Positions 47,440-56,871 of a stretch of DNA of 64,000 nt are shown here, one piece after another. The DNA comes from Alloprevotella tannerae ATCC 51259 (GTDB lineage Bacteria > Bacteroidota > Bacteroidia > Bacteroidales > Bacteroidaceae). Position 1 is the stretch's first letter. Each line of letters opens with the position of its first letter. The stretch lies in the NCBI RefSeq assembly GCF_000159995.1, contig NZ_GG700643.1, positions 673,095-737,094 on the forward strand, written 5' to 3'. Both the position numbers and the translations under genes were made by a program. The notes beneath the pieces are model-generated. The model saw nothing but the letters and a program-made list of their open reading frames with translations, searched no databases and was not told where the DNA came from.

Positions 47440-47567
47440 GTGTTTTTTTTATGTGCAGCCATCCATTTAATCTTTATTTTTCTCTCATACATATATTTTT
47501 CGGTACACATTTTTCAGCATCGCTCTCTTGATTTGCTTACGGTAAGCTTGACGTAGATAGCTTGCGC

Positions 47568-47645
47568 TCGTGAGCGTAAACCTTTTTTATCGTGAGCGCA
47601 AGTACTTTTCATCACGAGCGCAAACCTTTGTTGTCGTGATAAAAA
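47568..47645. repeat. Phased four-core array, family B copy 5
   Basis: Cores at 47568 (TCGTGA), 47590 (TCGTGA), 47612 (TCACGA) and 47634 (TCGTGA), exactly 22 nt apart. There is no stem-loop cluster next to this copy. Confidence 0.8.
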
Positions 47646-47884
47646 ACGTCGGGCGTCAATGCTGCTTGGGCTAAAGTGCTGAGAGCGATGGCGTTTAGCC
47701 ATTCGTCGGTGGTTTGTTTTACTGTATGCTTAAAAAATGGTAGGCGCTTCTCGTCATCATTGCTGCGCTTTGCGGCCTTTAGATGGAGGATTTTGGTCTG
47801 CATACGGAGCGGAAGCATAGGGAGATGGGAGCGGGTAGAGCTTACAATCGAGTTTGAAAGCAAGCGCTTTAGTAAAAGAATTTA

Positions 47885-47892
47885 TAACTTTG
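47885..47892 (+). promoter_or_regulatory. Candidate -7 box of aroQ
   Basis: TAACTTTG, about 210 bp before aroQ. No well-spaced -33 element. Otherwise 47646-48100 shows nothing I can support. Confidence 0.4.
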
Positions 47893-48100
47893 CATCTGCA
47901 TAGCCCTAAAGGCCGCTTCTGCAAGCAGCGATCTTGCCGGAAGCAAGGGATAGGGCGAGATGAGGCCGAAGCGATAGGAGCGGCACGGCGAAAACGGGCG
48001 CAACTGTGCGGCTAACGTAAGATGTGCGACTGCGCAAGGGCTACTTCAGAAAGAAAAAACCGATGAGCGGGGCTACGGATAAACTTGTAAAAGCTACATC

Positions 48101-48553
48101 ATGATGAAAATACTGATTCTTAACGGACCTAACCTGAACTTGCTGGGCACGCGCGAACCGAATATTTATGGTACGACGTCGATGGAAGCGTGTTGTGCGC
48201 AGTTGCGCGCCAACTTTCCTTCGCTATCGTTGGTCTATGATCAAAACAATTCGGAGGGTGCCTTGATCGATCGCCTCCAACTGGCGGCGAAGGATGGCAC
48301 GTGGGGCGTTGTTTTCAATGCCGGCGCTTACACGCATACGTCCTTGGCTTTGGCCGATTGCATACGGGCCATCGGTTTGCCCGTCGTAGAGGTGCACATT
48401 AGCAACGTGGCCGCTCGCGAACCTATTCGCCGCCAATCATTGATAGCTGAAGCGTGCGCCGGAACGATCTCGGGCTTCGGCATCGACGTCTACCGCCTCG
48501 GCATAGAAGCGCTGCTCGGCTTGAAGCAAACGATCACTACTCAATCAGAATAA
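48101..48553 (+). CDS. aroQ: 3-dehydroquinate dehydratase, type II
   Basis: Converts 3-dehydroquinate to 3-dehydroshikimate in aromatic amino acid synthesis. 150 residues; two adjacent ATG codons (48101, 48104) could start it. Type II landmarks: ILNGPNLNLLGTREPNIYG (active-site Tyr and flexible loop Arg), QNNSEGALIDRL, NAGAYTHTSLAL (active-site Asn and His) and EVHISNVAAREPIRR. Normal length for the dodecameric family. pyk follows after 14 bp, so the two probably share a transcript, an arrangement I recall from other Bacteroidales only loosely. Confidence 0.96.
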   Translation: MMKILILNGPNLNLLGTREPNIYGTTSMEACCAQLRANFPSLSLVYDQNNSEGALIDRLQLAAKDGTWGVVFNAGAYTHTSLALADCIRAIGLPVVEVHISNVAAREPIRRQSLIAEACAGTISGFGIDVYRLGIEALLGLKQTITTQSE

Positions 48554-48567
48554 TTAAAACGTAAGTT

Positions 48568-50010
48568 ATGTATAAGAAGACAAAGATCGTTGCGACGATC
48601 TCCGATGCGCGCTGCGACGTCGGGATGATTCAGCAATTATATGATGAGGGCATGAACGTCGTGCGGCTCAACACGGCGCACCAAGGGCCGGAAGGTATGA
48701 AGCGCGTGATCGATAATGTGCGCCAAGTATCGAGTCATATAGCTATTTTGGTCGATACGAAAGGACCTGAGGTGCGAACTACCGCTTGCTCGGCGCCCAT
48801 TTCTTTTGAGGAAGGCGATAAAGTCTGCATCGTGGGCGATCCTACGCTGGAGACGACGCGCGAATGTATTGCCGTATCTTATCCGGACTTTGTCAAAGAC
48901 GTGCCGATCGGGGCGCATATCTTGATCGATGATGGTGATCTGGGACTGACGGTCGATGATCGGAAAGACGGAAAACTCTATTGCACGATCGAAAACAACG
49001 CTACGCTCGGTGCGCGCAAGAGCGTGAACGTGCCGGGCAGCAGGATCAATCTGCCGGCCTTGACGGAAAAGGATAAGAGCAACATTCGCTTTGCCATTGA
49101 TTATGACGTAGACTTTATAGCGCATTCTTTCGTGCGCTCGAAGGCGGACATCTTAGAGGTGCGCCGGATGCTCGACGAGGCGGGCAGCGACATACACATC
49201 ATAGCGAAAATAGAAAACGAAGAGGGCGTTGACAATATCGACGAAATACTTAATGCGGCCGATGGGGTGATGGTGGCGCGCGGCGACTTGGGCATCGAAG
49301 TGGCGCAGGAGCGCATACCGGGCATTCAGCGCCACATCATTCAGCGCGCCATTAACTTTCATAAGCCGGTCATCGTGGCCACGCAGATGCTGCAAAGTAT
49401 GATTCATAATCCGAGACCGACACGCACGGAAGTGACCGACATCGCTAATGCTGTATATAGCCACGCTGACGCGGTGATGCTGAGCGGGGAGACGGCTTAT
49501 GGCGAATATCCGGTGGAAGCGCTGCGCGCTATGGCTACCATTGCGCGACAGGCGGAACGGGATATGGAAAAGTTCTCGCTCAGCGAGGTGGAGATTCCGC
49601 TCTCAAAGAACCCCGACGCGACGGAATTTTTTGCGAAAGAGGCTGTATCGGCAACGCATAAGATGAATTTGCGGGCTATTATTATGGATAGTTATACGGG
49701 ACGCACGGCGCGCTTGGTTTCGAGTTTCCGCCCGACGACGCACGTACTCGCCATTGCTTACAAAGCCAACACCGTGCGCCACTTGGCGATCTGCTACGGC
49801 GTCTACGCCATTTATATGCCGATGAAGAGCTACGGCCACGAGTTTTTGCTGGCTGCATTGCGCAAGCTGCTTACGGATAGAATGATCCAAGAGCAAGATC
49901 GCATTTGTTATCTCGGCAGTCAGCGAAAGGAACAGAGTACGAGCTTTATGGAAATGAATATTGTGGGCAACTTGTTTGCGAAAGAAGGGCCTGAAAAACT
50001 AAAGAATTAA
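48568..50010 (+). CDS. pyk: Pyruvate kinase
   Basis: Last step of glycolysis: phosphoenolpyruvate + ADP to pyruvate + ATP. 480 residues: KTKIVATISDARC at the N terminus, GMNVVRLNTAHQ (substrate Arg and Asn), VDTKGPEVRT, the catalytic region IIAKIENEEGVDNIDEI and the signature MVARGDLGIEVAQERIPGIQ, then NPRPTRTEVTDIANAV. Note that HQ replaces the more usual HG/SHG after NTA in the first motif. The C-terminal regulatory domain is present (SVSATHKMNLRAIIMDSYTG). No extra PEP-utilizer domain. Confidence 0.95.
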   Translation: MYKKTKIVATISDARCDVGMIQQLYDEGMNVVRLNTAHQGPEGMKRVIDNVRQVSSHIAILVDTKGPEVRTTACSAPISFEEGDKVCIVGDPTLETTRECIAVSYPDFVKDVPIGAHILIDDGDLGLTVDDRKDGKLYCTIENNATLGARKSVNVPGSRINLPALTEKDKSNIRFAIDYDVDFIAHSFVRSKADILEVRRMLDEAGSDIHIIAKIENEEGVDNIDEILNAADGVMVARGDLGIEVAQERIPGIQRHIIQRAINFHKPVIVATQMLQSMIHNPRPTRTEVTDIANAVYSHADAVMLSGETAYGEYPVEALRAMATIARQAERDMEKFSLSEVEIPLSKNPDATEFFAKEAVSATHKMNLRAIIMDSYTGRTARLVSSFRPTTHVLAIAYKANTVRHLAICYGVYAIYMPMKSYGHEFLLAALRKLLTDRMIQEQDRICYLGSQRKEQSTSFMEMNIVGNLFAKEGPEKLKN

Positions 50011-50078
50011 AAGGCGCGGCGCTTCCGTCCGACTTTCGCGAGGAGGGAAAGGTGAAGCGTCGGACACAATATAATAGC

Positions 50079-50122
50079 AGCGTGGCCGCAAAGAGGAGTT
50101 TGTCTCTTTTTGCGGCCACGCT
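50079..50122. terminator. Hairpin between convergent pyk and the aminopeptidase gene
   Basis: AGCGTGGCCGCAAAGAG (50079-50095) pairs with CTCTTTTTGCGGCCACGCT (50104-50122) over a short loop with two bulged T. T-runs are weak on both sides. Likely serves both genes. Confidence 0.7.
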
Positions 50123-50147
50123 TTGTGCATTATCTTTATGCGGCGGC

Positions 50148-51950
50148 TTATTTTACGAGCTTTTTCGTATGCTCGATAAGCCATCGGCGGTCTTCACCCT
50201 TTTCGAGGAGGGGGAGTAAGCGGTTTCTGACCTCTTCATGATAGGCGTTGAGCCAATTGATCTCAGATTTGTTGAGCATGGTGAAGTCGATAGGGCGGGT
50301 ATCAATCGGACATAGCGTAAGGGGTTCGAACTTGAGGAACTTCCCAAAAGCATTTTTGCGGGCCTTAACGGCGAGCAAGACGTTTTCAATTCTTACGCCA
50401 AAACTGCCGGCGATGTAGATTCCCGGCTCATCGGTAATGGTCATGCCTTCTTGAAAGCCAATGAGGGTATCGGCACGCTTGTTCTTGCGAATCTGCATCG
50501 GGCCTTCGTGGACGTTGAGGAAGCTGCCGACGCCGTGACCTGTGCCGTGGCCGAAATCGTAGCCTTCTTTCCACATCGCCATTCGGGCTGCGGTGTCGAG
50601 TTGGAGGCCCGTGATGCCTTCAGGAAAGTGCATATCGCTCAGCGCTATGTGCCCTTTTAATACTAATGTGTACACGCGGCGCTCTTCTTGCGTGAGCGGG
50701 CCGAGGGCGATGGTGCGTGTGATGTCGGTTGTGCCGTCTTGATATTGCGCACCGGAATCAAGCAGCAAAAGTCCTTTAGGCTGAATCGGGGAAGCGGTCT
50801 CTTTTTCGGCTTCGTAATGAACAATGGCGCCGTTAGGGCCATATCCGGCAATGGTAGCAAAACTTAGGCCGCGAAATTTTTCTCCTTCGGCGCGGAACTC
50901 GGCTAATTTTTCGCCGATGGTCCACTCCGTTTCGCCGCCTTTCGGCACGGCTGTTTCCAACCAACGCAGGAAGCGAACCAAAGCCACGCCATCGCGCTCC
51001 ATCGCCGCACGGAAGCCTTTGCGCTCCGCTTGGTTCTTGAGCGCACGCATCATTGCAACGGGCGAATCTACGATGGTATAATGGGTGAGCGTCTCCTTGG
51101 CCGCACGCATCACTTTACAGTTGACACCGGAAAAGAAAACGACATTTGCTTGCGCTATCTCCGCCAAAAAATATCTCCACTTCTCGTAAGGAGCTACGTC
51201 GATGTTGGCTTCTTCCAAGTTCTTCCGCGCTTTTGTGGATAAGGAGTCGACCGCAACAAAGAGCGTCGAACGCCCCGTCCGCGACAGCAGTAAATAAGCG
51301 TAGAACACAGGATTGTAGGCAATGTCTGCACCGCGCAAATTGAGCGTCCAAGCGATTTCAGATAAGTCGGAAAGGAAAAGATAATCGTATGCGCCCATTT
51401 TATTTTGCATACTGCTGTGTATCCGCTCGATTTTCTCGATCGCAGATTCGCCTGCCAGCTTCAGCGGTTGGGCTTCGATGGGCGCGGCGGGCATCGCGGG
51501 GCGCTCCGTCCACACTTCATCAAAACAATCTTCGCTCAAACCAAAATCTATCAGGCCTTCGGTGGCGAAAATCGCCTTATGAAGGCTTTCGGGCATCATT
51601 TCTTCTACGTAGCAAACTTTACTTCCTTCGGGTAAACGGGACAACCATTCGCAAGGCGTCGGTGTTTCGGCTTCTCCATCGCGCATCAGTTGGAAAGGCG
51701 TGCCGGCAAGTTCGTGCTCCGCTTGCAGGAAGTAGCGCGAATCGGTCCATAGCGCGCCATCGGTGAGCGTCAGGACAGCCAAACCGGCCGATCCGGTAAA
51801 TCCTGTGAGCCATTCGCGGCATTTCCAGCGCTCTGCGATGTATTCACTATCGTGTGGATCGCTCGTAGGAACGACAAGGGCAGCCGCACCAAGTTCGCGC
51901 ATTTTCTGCCGCACGATTTCCACACGTTTTGAGATGATGTTGTTCTCCAT
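50148..51950 (-). CDS. Xaa-Pro aminopeptidase (three-domain, eukaryote-like)
   Basis: Removes an N-terminal residue next to proline. At 600 residues it is the long form with two creatinase-like N-terminal domains (about 1-310) before the pita-bread catalytic domain, unlike the about 440-residue E. coli PepP. The five metal ligands are visible: the two Asp in DSGAQYQDGTTDITRT, His in GHGTGHGVGSFLNVHEGP, Glu in TITDEPGIYI and Glu in GVRIENVLL. No signal peptide, so cytosolic. It fits a protein- and peptide-degrading lifestyle. Confidence 0.95.
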   Translation of the reverse strand: MENNIISKRVEIVRQKMRELGAAALVVPTSDPHDSEYIAERWKCREWLTGFTGSAGLAVLTLTDGALWTDSRYFLQAEHELAGTPFQLMRDGEAETPTPCEWLSRLPEGSKVCYVEEMMPESLHKAIFATEGLIDFGLSEDCFDEVWTERPAMPAAPIEAQPLKLAGESAIEKIERIHSSMQNKMGAYDYLFLSDLSEIAWTLNLRGADIAYNPVFYAYLLLSRTGRSTLFVAVDSLSTKARKNLEEANIDVAPYEKWRYFLAEIAQANVVFFSGVNCKVMRAAKETLTHYTIVDSPVAMMRALKNQAERKGFRAAMERDGVALVRFLRWLETAVPKGGETEWTIGEKLAEFRAEGEKFRGLSFATIAGYGPNGAIVHYEAEKETASPIQPKGLLLLDSGAQYQDGTTDITRTIALGPLTQEERRVYTLVLKGHIALSDMHFPEGITGLQLDTAARMAMWKEGYDFGHGTGHGVGSFLNVHEGPMQIRKNKRADTLIGFQEGMTITDEPGIYIAGSFGVRIENVLLAVKARKNAFGKFLKFEPLTLCPIDTRPIDFTMLNKSEINWLNAYHEEVRNRLLPLLEKGEDRRWLIEHTKKLVK

Positions 51951-52082
51951 AACGAATGATTTCTTAAAGATAATGGCAACGAAAGGGCCGAAATCTGCGC
52001 CCTTCGTTCTTTATAATACCATTTATGGTTCTATCCGCCACTCCTATATCTGTTCTGACGAAGGGAGCGGCGGAATTATTTT

Positions 52083-53723
52083 TTACTTGATCGTCAACTT
52101 TAAAGTCTCCGTCCGGTTATTCTTGAATCGGCAAACCAGCAGAAAAATCTTATTGCGTTCAAACGGGTAGCGGAAAGTTAACGAACGGGCGTTAAGGTCC
52201 GTCTTGCGCAACTTCAAACGGCCGTCAGTCGAATAAAGACTCACGGACGACAATAGTTGATTCGCAGAAACCTCGCATAGTGTTCCGTTTATCTTCGCCT
52301 GAATCTCCATCTGCTGCGCCACGGTCGGCGCTTTTTGGATATGCGTGTCGATAAAGAAGTTCGGATAAGGGTAACCATCGTTGATTTTAGCGTCAATCAG
52401 CCAATAAGAAGCAAAATTCCAGCCGTCATAAGTCGCTGCTTGCTTCATTTCGGCCGTCGTTTTGCCTTCGCAGTTAACACTTTCGTGCGAGTAGCCGCCT
52501 ACAGCCGACAATTCGGGCGCTAATTCTTTATCGTAATAACAAGAATCCACGCTCCCGCTATACGATTTCGTGCCGATGAATCCGCCGGCCAAATCCTTTT
52601 GTTCAGCTTTTACCGCGCAAGCCGCATAAGAGCGGACGACGCGTGTATCCGTATAATCCGAAGATCCGATTAAGCCGCCCACGGAAGCGCTACCCTCCAC
52701 CGAAATATGGCTAAAGCAGTCTGAAACGGGCGTATCTTCATTCTTTCCTACCAAGCCGCCGACATAAGTTTGCCCTTTTATCGTCTCTTGTCCGTCGATA
52801 TCCGGACTATCTATATAAGATACAAAGCTATCACTTATTTTACTATGCGTAGCATCGCCAACCAAGCCACCTACCTGGTTTCCGCCTTCGACGTTGCCCC
52901 AAAAACCGGAGTACTCAATACGACCTTTGTTCAGATAAGCTACCAAACCGCCGGCCATACGACCAATTTCTCCATTGTCAGGATTTACAATGTTCTTCAC
53001 ATCAGCACAAACACGGCAACCGGTAACTAAGCCATCGAGACACCAGCCCAGCAAGCCGCCGACATAATCAACGCCTTCAACTGCTCCCTTCAAGCTACAA
53101 TCTTTTACGTACCCGCCATTCATATAGCCGATCACGCCACCGACAAAGAAGTGCGAAGCCTTGACGACGGCTGTTTCAAATCGTATGTTTTCTATATTGC
53201 TTTCAAAGGTGTAGCCTGATAAAGCACCCACATTCTCACTACCTTCTACCTTGAAAAAGCGGAGATGCAGATTCTTAATCGTCGCATTGTCCACATAACC
53301 GAAAAGCCCTTGGTAATCTGCATCCGGCCTGCTGCCATACAATTTATAGAAAACGTGATTGTTACCCTCTAAATGACCGCGGAAGGCCAACTTTTTAGCT
53401 ATTCCATTTTTCATAAACAACCCGCCAATGGCTCTCCAGCCGTGGCCGTCATCCCAATTTCTAGTATCGCTGAAGTCAATGTCTTGCGTTACAGCAAAAT
53501 ATTCATCGCGCAAGTCGTTGCCCGAATTAACCTGCTGCGCAATCCAAAGGAAATGCTCCGTAGAAAAGAGCTCATAAGGATGCTCTTTTGTCCCTTCTCC
53601 ATCAGGTCTTTGTGCAGCGTCATAGTAACCTTGCGCCTGTACAACTGATTGGCAAGCCACAAAGCATAAGAATAACAGCAACCAAGATCGATGTCGGCGA
53701 CATACTTTTTTTATTTGCTCCAT
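52083..53723 (-). CDS. Secreted GLUG-repeat protein with C-terminal sorting-like domain
   Basis: 546 residues. Signal peptide ending near VVQAQ (about 31). The central part (about 140-400) has repeated GLUG-type motifs (NVGALSGYT, FVGGVIGYMNGG, YVGGLLGW, QVGGLVGDA, YVGGLVGKN, SVGGLIGSS), each followed by a Cys-rich turn (VKDCSLKG, VSDCFSHI), forming a right-handed solenoid as in surface adhesins. The C-terminus, SSVSLYSTDGRLKLRKTDL...LTIK, resembles a T9SS sorting domain. It starts 8 bp after the previous gene, so the two form an operon. Likely surface-exposed; ligand unknown. Confidence 0.8.
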   Translation of the reverse strand: MEQIKKVCRRHRSWLLLFLCFVACQSVVQAQGYYDAAQRPDGEGTKEHPYELFSTEHFLWIAQQVNSGNDLRDEYFAVTQDIDFSDTRNWDDGHGWRAIGGLFMKNGIAKKLAFRGHLEGNNHVFYKLYGSRPDADYQGLFGYVDNATIKNLHLRFFKVEGSENVGALSGYTFESNIENIRFETAVVKASHFFVGGVIGYMNGGYVKDCSLKGAVEGVDYVGGLLGWCLDGLVTGCRVCADVKNIVNPDNGEIGRMAGGLVAYLNKGRIEYSGFWGNVEGGNQVGGLVGDATHSKISDSFVSYIDSPDIDGQETIKGQTYVGGLVGKNEDTPVSDCFSHISVEGSASVGGLIGSSDYTDTRVVRSYAACAVKAEQKDLAGGFIGTKSYSGSVDSCYYDKELAPELSAVGGYSHESVNCEGKTTAEMKQAATYDGWNFASYWLIDAKINDGYPYPNFFIDTHIQKAPTVAQQMEIQAKINGTLCEVSANQLLSSVSLYSTDGRLKLRKTDLNARSLTFRYPFERNKIFLLVCRFKNNRTETLKLTIK

Positions 53724-53731
53724 CGTCCGAC

Positions 53732-54925
53732 TTATTTGAAGACTACATTAAACGATTTTTCAGCCGTGCGCACAATCAGCGTTTCGCCGCGCATTGAAGC
53801 CGGTACGCTAATCTCCGCCTTTTGATCCTTTACGGCTTGCATGGCGAGCAACTTACCTGCCACATTATATACAAAAACGTTCTTTGCCGTCGTCGTCACA
53901 TTGATTTTTCCGGCAGTAGCATCCGTTACAATGCTTGTTTCAACAGGCGTTGCCACTTTTTGAATCGCATCTGTATATTCTTCCATCGGCACAACTTTCA
54001 CGTCCAAATTGCTAATGGCCATCAAAGTCAACGAATTGTCTACATAAAAGTCACCATCCGACAAGCGATATTCCTCTCCGTTTACCAACCAATGGTGCAA
54101 TTCTACTTTACCGTCCGGATTTCCTTCCGGAGCTACCTCAAAGAGAATGTGATCACCCGGTGTACAAGTCTCTCCGGAAGCCAATTCCGGACTGTCGTCC
54201 AAGTTTCTGTTCTTGCAAGTCAAGACAGCCGTCTTCGGTTGTTCATACGTCACGGTGCGCGTTTCGCCATCTTTATAGAAAAGTACGGTTAAGAAGAAAT
54301 CTTCAGGCACATTATTCTTATAGAATTGGTCCGGGCGCGCCGGAAAATAAGCACCTTCGCCAAAACTCCAAGCCAAAATGTTGTAACCATCTTTAATGCA
54401 AGGATCGAAGTAAGCGCCGCGATTCTCGGGCAACAGATATGTTTTACCGTCGCTCTCAGCTTTAATGACACGACCAAAGTCTCCCTGTTCTTCCACATTG
54501 ACTTCCGGTCCATTAGTGCCTTCTTCCGGCACTACAAAGGTGACGGGAACAAGCCTTACAACATCAACGACGAGCGCCAAGTTCTTCGTCACATTATTGA
54601 AGGTTTGTTCTGTCGCACTATAAGACTCGTTGATTTCCTCCATACTTGCATCGCCAAGTTTCGATTTCCATACATAGACTACGTAGTTTTGTTCCGGTAC
54701 GACGCTCACTCTCAATTTACAGCCCGAATCAATGATATAAGATCCGGTGTCCTCTTCCGGCATCACTTCCTTTTCAGGATCTGAGCCAAGCGTCGTAAAA
54801 ACGTGAACATTGGAATTGAGTACTTCCGATTCAAAACTGAGCGTCACTTTATTTTGTGCCGCAAGGTTCAAACTCATGCAAAAGAATGCCATAAAGGCCA
54901 TGCATTTAGCGTAGATTAGTTTCAT
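53732..54925 (-). CDS. Secreted beta-rich protein with C-terminal tail domain
   Basis: 397 residues from MKLIYAKCMAFMAFFCMSLN (54925), a signal peptide with cleavage near LAAQN. The frame is open another 38 codons upstream but crosses the -7 box. The body is beta-rich with repeated patterns such as VVYVWKSKLGDAS, YNILAWSFGEGAYF and LHHWLVNGEEYRLSDG, which look like bacterial Ig-like or list/repeat domains of Gram-negative surface proteins. A C-terminal domain VFVYNVAGKLLAMQAV...RTAEKSFNVVFK resembles DUF6383 or a sorting domain. Co-transcribed with the GLUG protein, so they may work together at the surface. Confidence 0.7.
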   Translation of the reverse strand: MKLIYAKCMAFMAFFCMSLNLAAQNKVTLSFESEVLNSNVHVFTTLGSDPEKEVMPEEDTGSYIIDSGCKLRVSVVPEQNYVVYVWKSKLGDASMEEINESYSATEQTFNNVTKNLALVVDVVRLVPVTFVVPEEGTNGPEVNVEEQGDFGRVIKAESDGKTYLLPENRGAYFDPCIKDGYNILAWSFGEGAYFPARPDQFYKNNVPEDFFLTVLFYKDGETRTVTYEQPKTAVLTCKNRNLDDSPELASGETCTPGDHILFEVAPEGNPDGKVELHHWLVNGEEYRLSDGDFYVDNSLTLMAISNLDVKVVPMEEYTDAIQKVATPVETSIVTDATAGKINVTTTAKNVFVYNVAGKLLAMQAVKDQKAEISVPASMRGETLIVRTAEKSFNVVFK

Positions 54926-54952
54926 ATTATTAAGATTAATGAGTAATAACCG

Positions 54953-54960
54953 CAAAAATA
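54953..54960 (-). promoter_or_regulatory. -7 box of the two-gene secreted-protein operon
   Basis: CAAAAATA on the plus strand is TATTTTTG on the minus strand, 28 bp before the ATG at 54925. Confidence 0.5.
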
Positions 54961-55124
54961 CAAAACTATCTCTGATTTCCTTACTTAAGCTCCAAAATTT
55001 TAAGGTTGAAGCAGACATTTGCCCTACTTTTCCCGACAACCCATAGCATCAACAATAAATATACTATATATCAAATCAATAAAAGCTCTACCCACAAACG
55101 CTCCCCATTGCCTTAAGTTTACAC

Positions 55125-55132
55125 TATCTTTG
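55125..55132 (+). promoter_or_regulatory. -7 box of xerD
   Basis: TATCTTTG, 23 bp before the ATG. TTG at 55108 is closer than usual, so the -33 element is uncertain. Confidence 0.55.
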
Positions 55133-55154
55133 CATATAAATAGAAGCACAATTG

Positions 55155-56045
55155 ATGGAATTGACCGACAAATACAAGACCTACATCCTGCTCGAGCAAG
55201 GTTTGTCCGACAATACGCGCGAAGCTTACATGCACGACGTGGAAAAACTGATCGATTTCTTACAACAAGAAGGCATAGATATCTTAAATGTAAAACTCGA
55301 CGACCTGCATCGCTTCACTGAAGCACTGACCGACGTAGGCATCATGGCGCGTTCCATCAATCGCATCCTATCGGGCGTGCGCTCTTTCTATCATTTTCTC
55401 CTACTTGAAGGCTATTTGGAGGCAGATCCTACCCAACTCCTCGAATCGCCTAAAGTCGGCGCACATCTACCTACGGTACTTTCGATCGAAGAGGTTGATG
55501 CCCTGCTGGCAGTGATTGATCAGAGCACTAAGGAAGGCGCTCGCGACCACGCCATTATCGAAATACTCTACAGTTGTGGTTTGCGCGTGTCCGAGTTGTG
55601 CTTTCTCATGCTTTCCGACCTCTATCTCGACGAGGGTTTTATCCGCATTATAGGTAAAGGAAACAAACAACGCATCGTCCCCATCTCTCCCCGCGCAGTC
55701 AAAGAATTGAAAAACTGGCTACTCATCCGCCACGAAATCAATATCAAAAAGGGCGAGGAAGATTACGTCTTTGTCAGCGCCCTCCGCGGTAAGCATTTAT
55801 CGCGCATTACCGTCTTTCACAACTTAAAAGTCTACGCTGCCGAAGCCGGCATCACGAAAAACATTAGTCCGCACACGCTTCGCCACACCTTTGCCACCCA
55901 TTTGCTCGAAGGCGGCGCTAACCTCAGAGCCATTCAGATGATGCTTGGCCATACGGATCTCTCCACGACGCAGGTCTACACCAACATCGACCGCCGCTTT
56001 ATCCGGCAGCAGATCCTCGACCACTTTCCGCGCAACAAGCATTGA
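55155..56045 (+). CDS. xerD: Tyrosine recombinase XerD
   Basis: Chromosome dimer resolution at dif with XerC. 296 residues from the ATG at 55155; an adjacent TTG gives one more residue. N-terminal SAM-like core-binding domain (MELTDKYKTYILLEQGLSDNTREAY ... in two parts). Catalytic residues in order: Arg in CGLRVSELCFL, Lys in IGKGNKQRIVPIS, HTLR in SPHTLRHTFATHLLEGG, His in LGHTDLSTTQVYTNI and the Tyr nucleophile in QVYT. The length and the absence of extra DNA argue for the housekeeping Xer rather than a phage or transposon integrase. It abuts the candidate origin. Confidence 0.93.
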   Translation: MELTDKYKTYILLEQGLSDNTREAYMHDVEKLIDFLQQEGIDILNVKLDDLHRFTEALTDVGIMARSINRILSGVRSFYHFLLLEGYLEADPTQLLESPKVGAHLPTVLSIEEVDALLAVIDQSTKEGARDHAIIEILYSCGLRVSELCFLMLSDLYLDEGFIRIIGKGNKQRIVPISPRAVKELKNWLLIRHEINIKKGEEDYVFVSALRGKHLSRITVFHNLKVYAAEAGITKNISPHTLRHTFATHLLEGGANLRAIQMMLGHTDLSTTQVYTNIDRRFIRQQILDHFPRNKH

Positions 56046-56046
56046 C

Positions 56047-56494
56047 TTATCCACCGTTTTTTCTTCCCGCATATATAACAATACATGTTTTCTATTTTAT
56101 CTTTTAAAAAGAAAGAGAGAAATCTATGATGTACATGATAGACTGTGGAAACTGTTAATAATTTTTTGAATTGGAATTTGCTCATTTCGTTGTTCACATT
56201 TTTATTTCACTTATCCACGTTATTATCCACAGATTAAAACCTTTGAAGAATCCCTTTCTTAAAAGCATTTCCGGAAGATTGATTGCCGATTTATTCACAA
56301 GCCGTGGATAACTTTTAGTGTTGAAAAATAAAAGTTAAAAGTACGGCTAAAAACCATTCAAAATCCTATGGATAAGTGCTGCAAAACGGCTTTAATTTGT
56401 GGAAAACTGAAAGCGCAACGAGACCATCAGAAACTGTAGTTTTTCCAACCTTTATACAAGTCTTTTCAACGGGTTTTCCACCTACTTATCCACA
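56047..56494. other. Candidate chromosomal replication origin (DnaA-box cluster)
   Basis: Exact DnaA boxes TTATCCACA at 56223-56231 and 56486-56494. One-mismatch boxes: TTATCCACC 56047, TTATCCACG 56211, TTATTCACA 56291, and on the minus strand TTATCCACG 56303-56311, TTATCCATA 56367-56375 and TTTTCCACA 56398-56406. Weaker forms lie at 56144, 56190 and 56474. The stretch 56070-56210 is very AT-rich and could be the unwinding element. No gene is present. dnaA is not adjacent, which is common in this phylum. GC-skew reversal could not be tested here. Confidence 0.65.
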
Positions 56495-56555
56495 GATTTC
56501 TGACAACGATCTATCCGTTTTTCGGCCACTCGAATTGCCACTATTTTGTTTCACC

Positions 56556-56627
56556 TCACGATAAAAAAGGTTTACGCTCGTGAGAAAAAGAGCTTCATCT
56601 CACGACAATAAAGGTTTGTTATCGTGA
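56556..56627. repeat. Phased four-core array, family B copy 6
   Basis: Cores at 56556 (TCACGA), 56578 (TCGTGA), 56600 (TCACGA) and 56622 (TCGTGA), exactly 22 nt apart, 60 bp beyond the last DnaA box. 56628-56871 holds three hairpins of uncertain role (GTAAGCCT/AGGCCTTAC near 56714-56736, AAGCATAAA/TTTATGCTT at 56756-56798, GATCCT near 56808-56827) and no gene. Confidence 0.8.
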
Positions 56628-56871
56628 TGAAAAACCGCGCCGGTCAAATATTCGGCCTTTTGATGGCCGGAAAGCGCACAAAAAAATAATGACTCGGAAG
56701 AAAAAGAAAAGCTGTAAGCCTCATCATAGGCCTTACTATTTTCTCAAATACAGAAAAGCATAAATGCCGGTAAGATGTGTTGACCGAGGTTTATGCTTAT
56801 CGTGCCGATCCTCCTTGCTGGAAGGATCGAAAGCATAGTTGTCCGTTAAAAAAAAGAGAGTTGAGTCGGCT

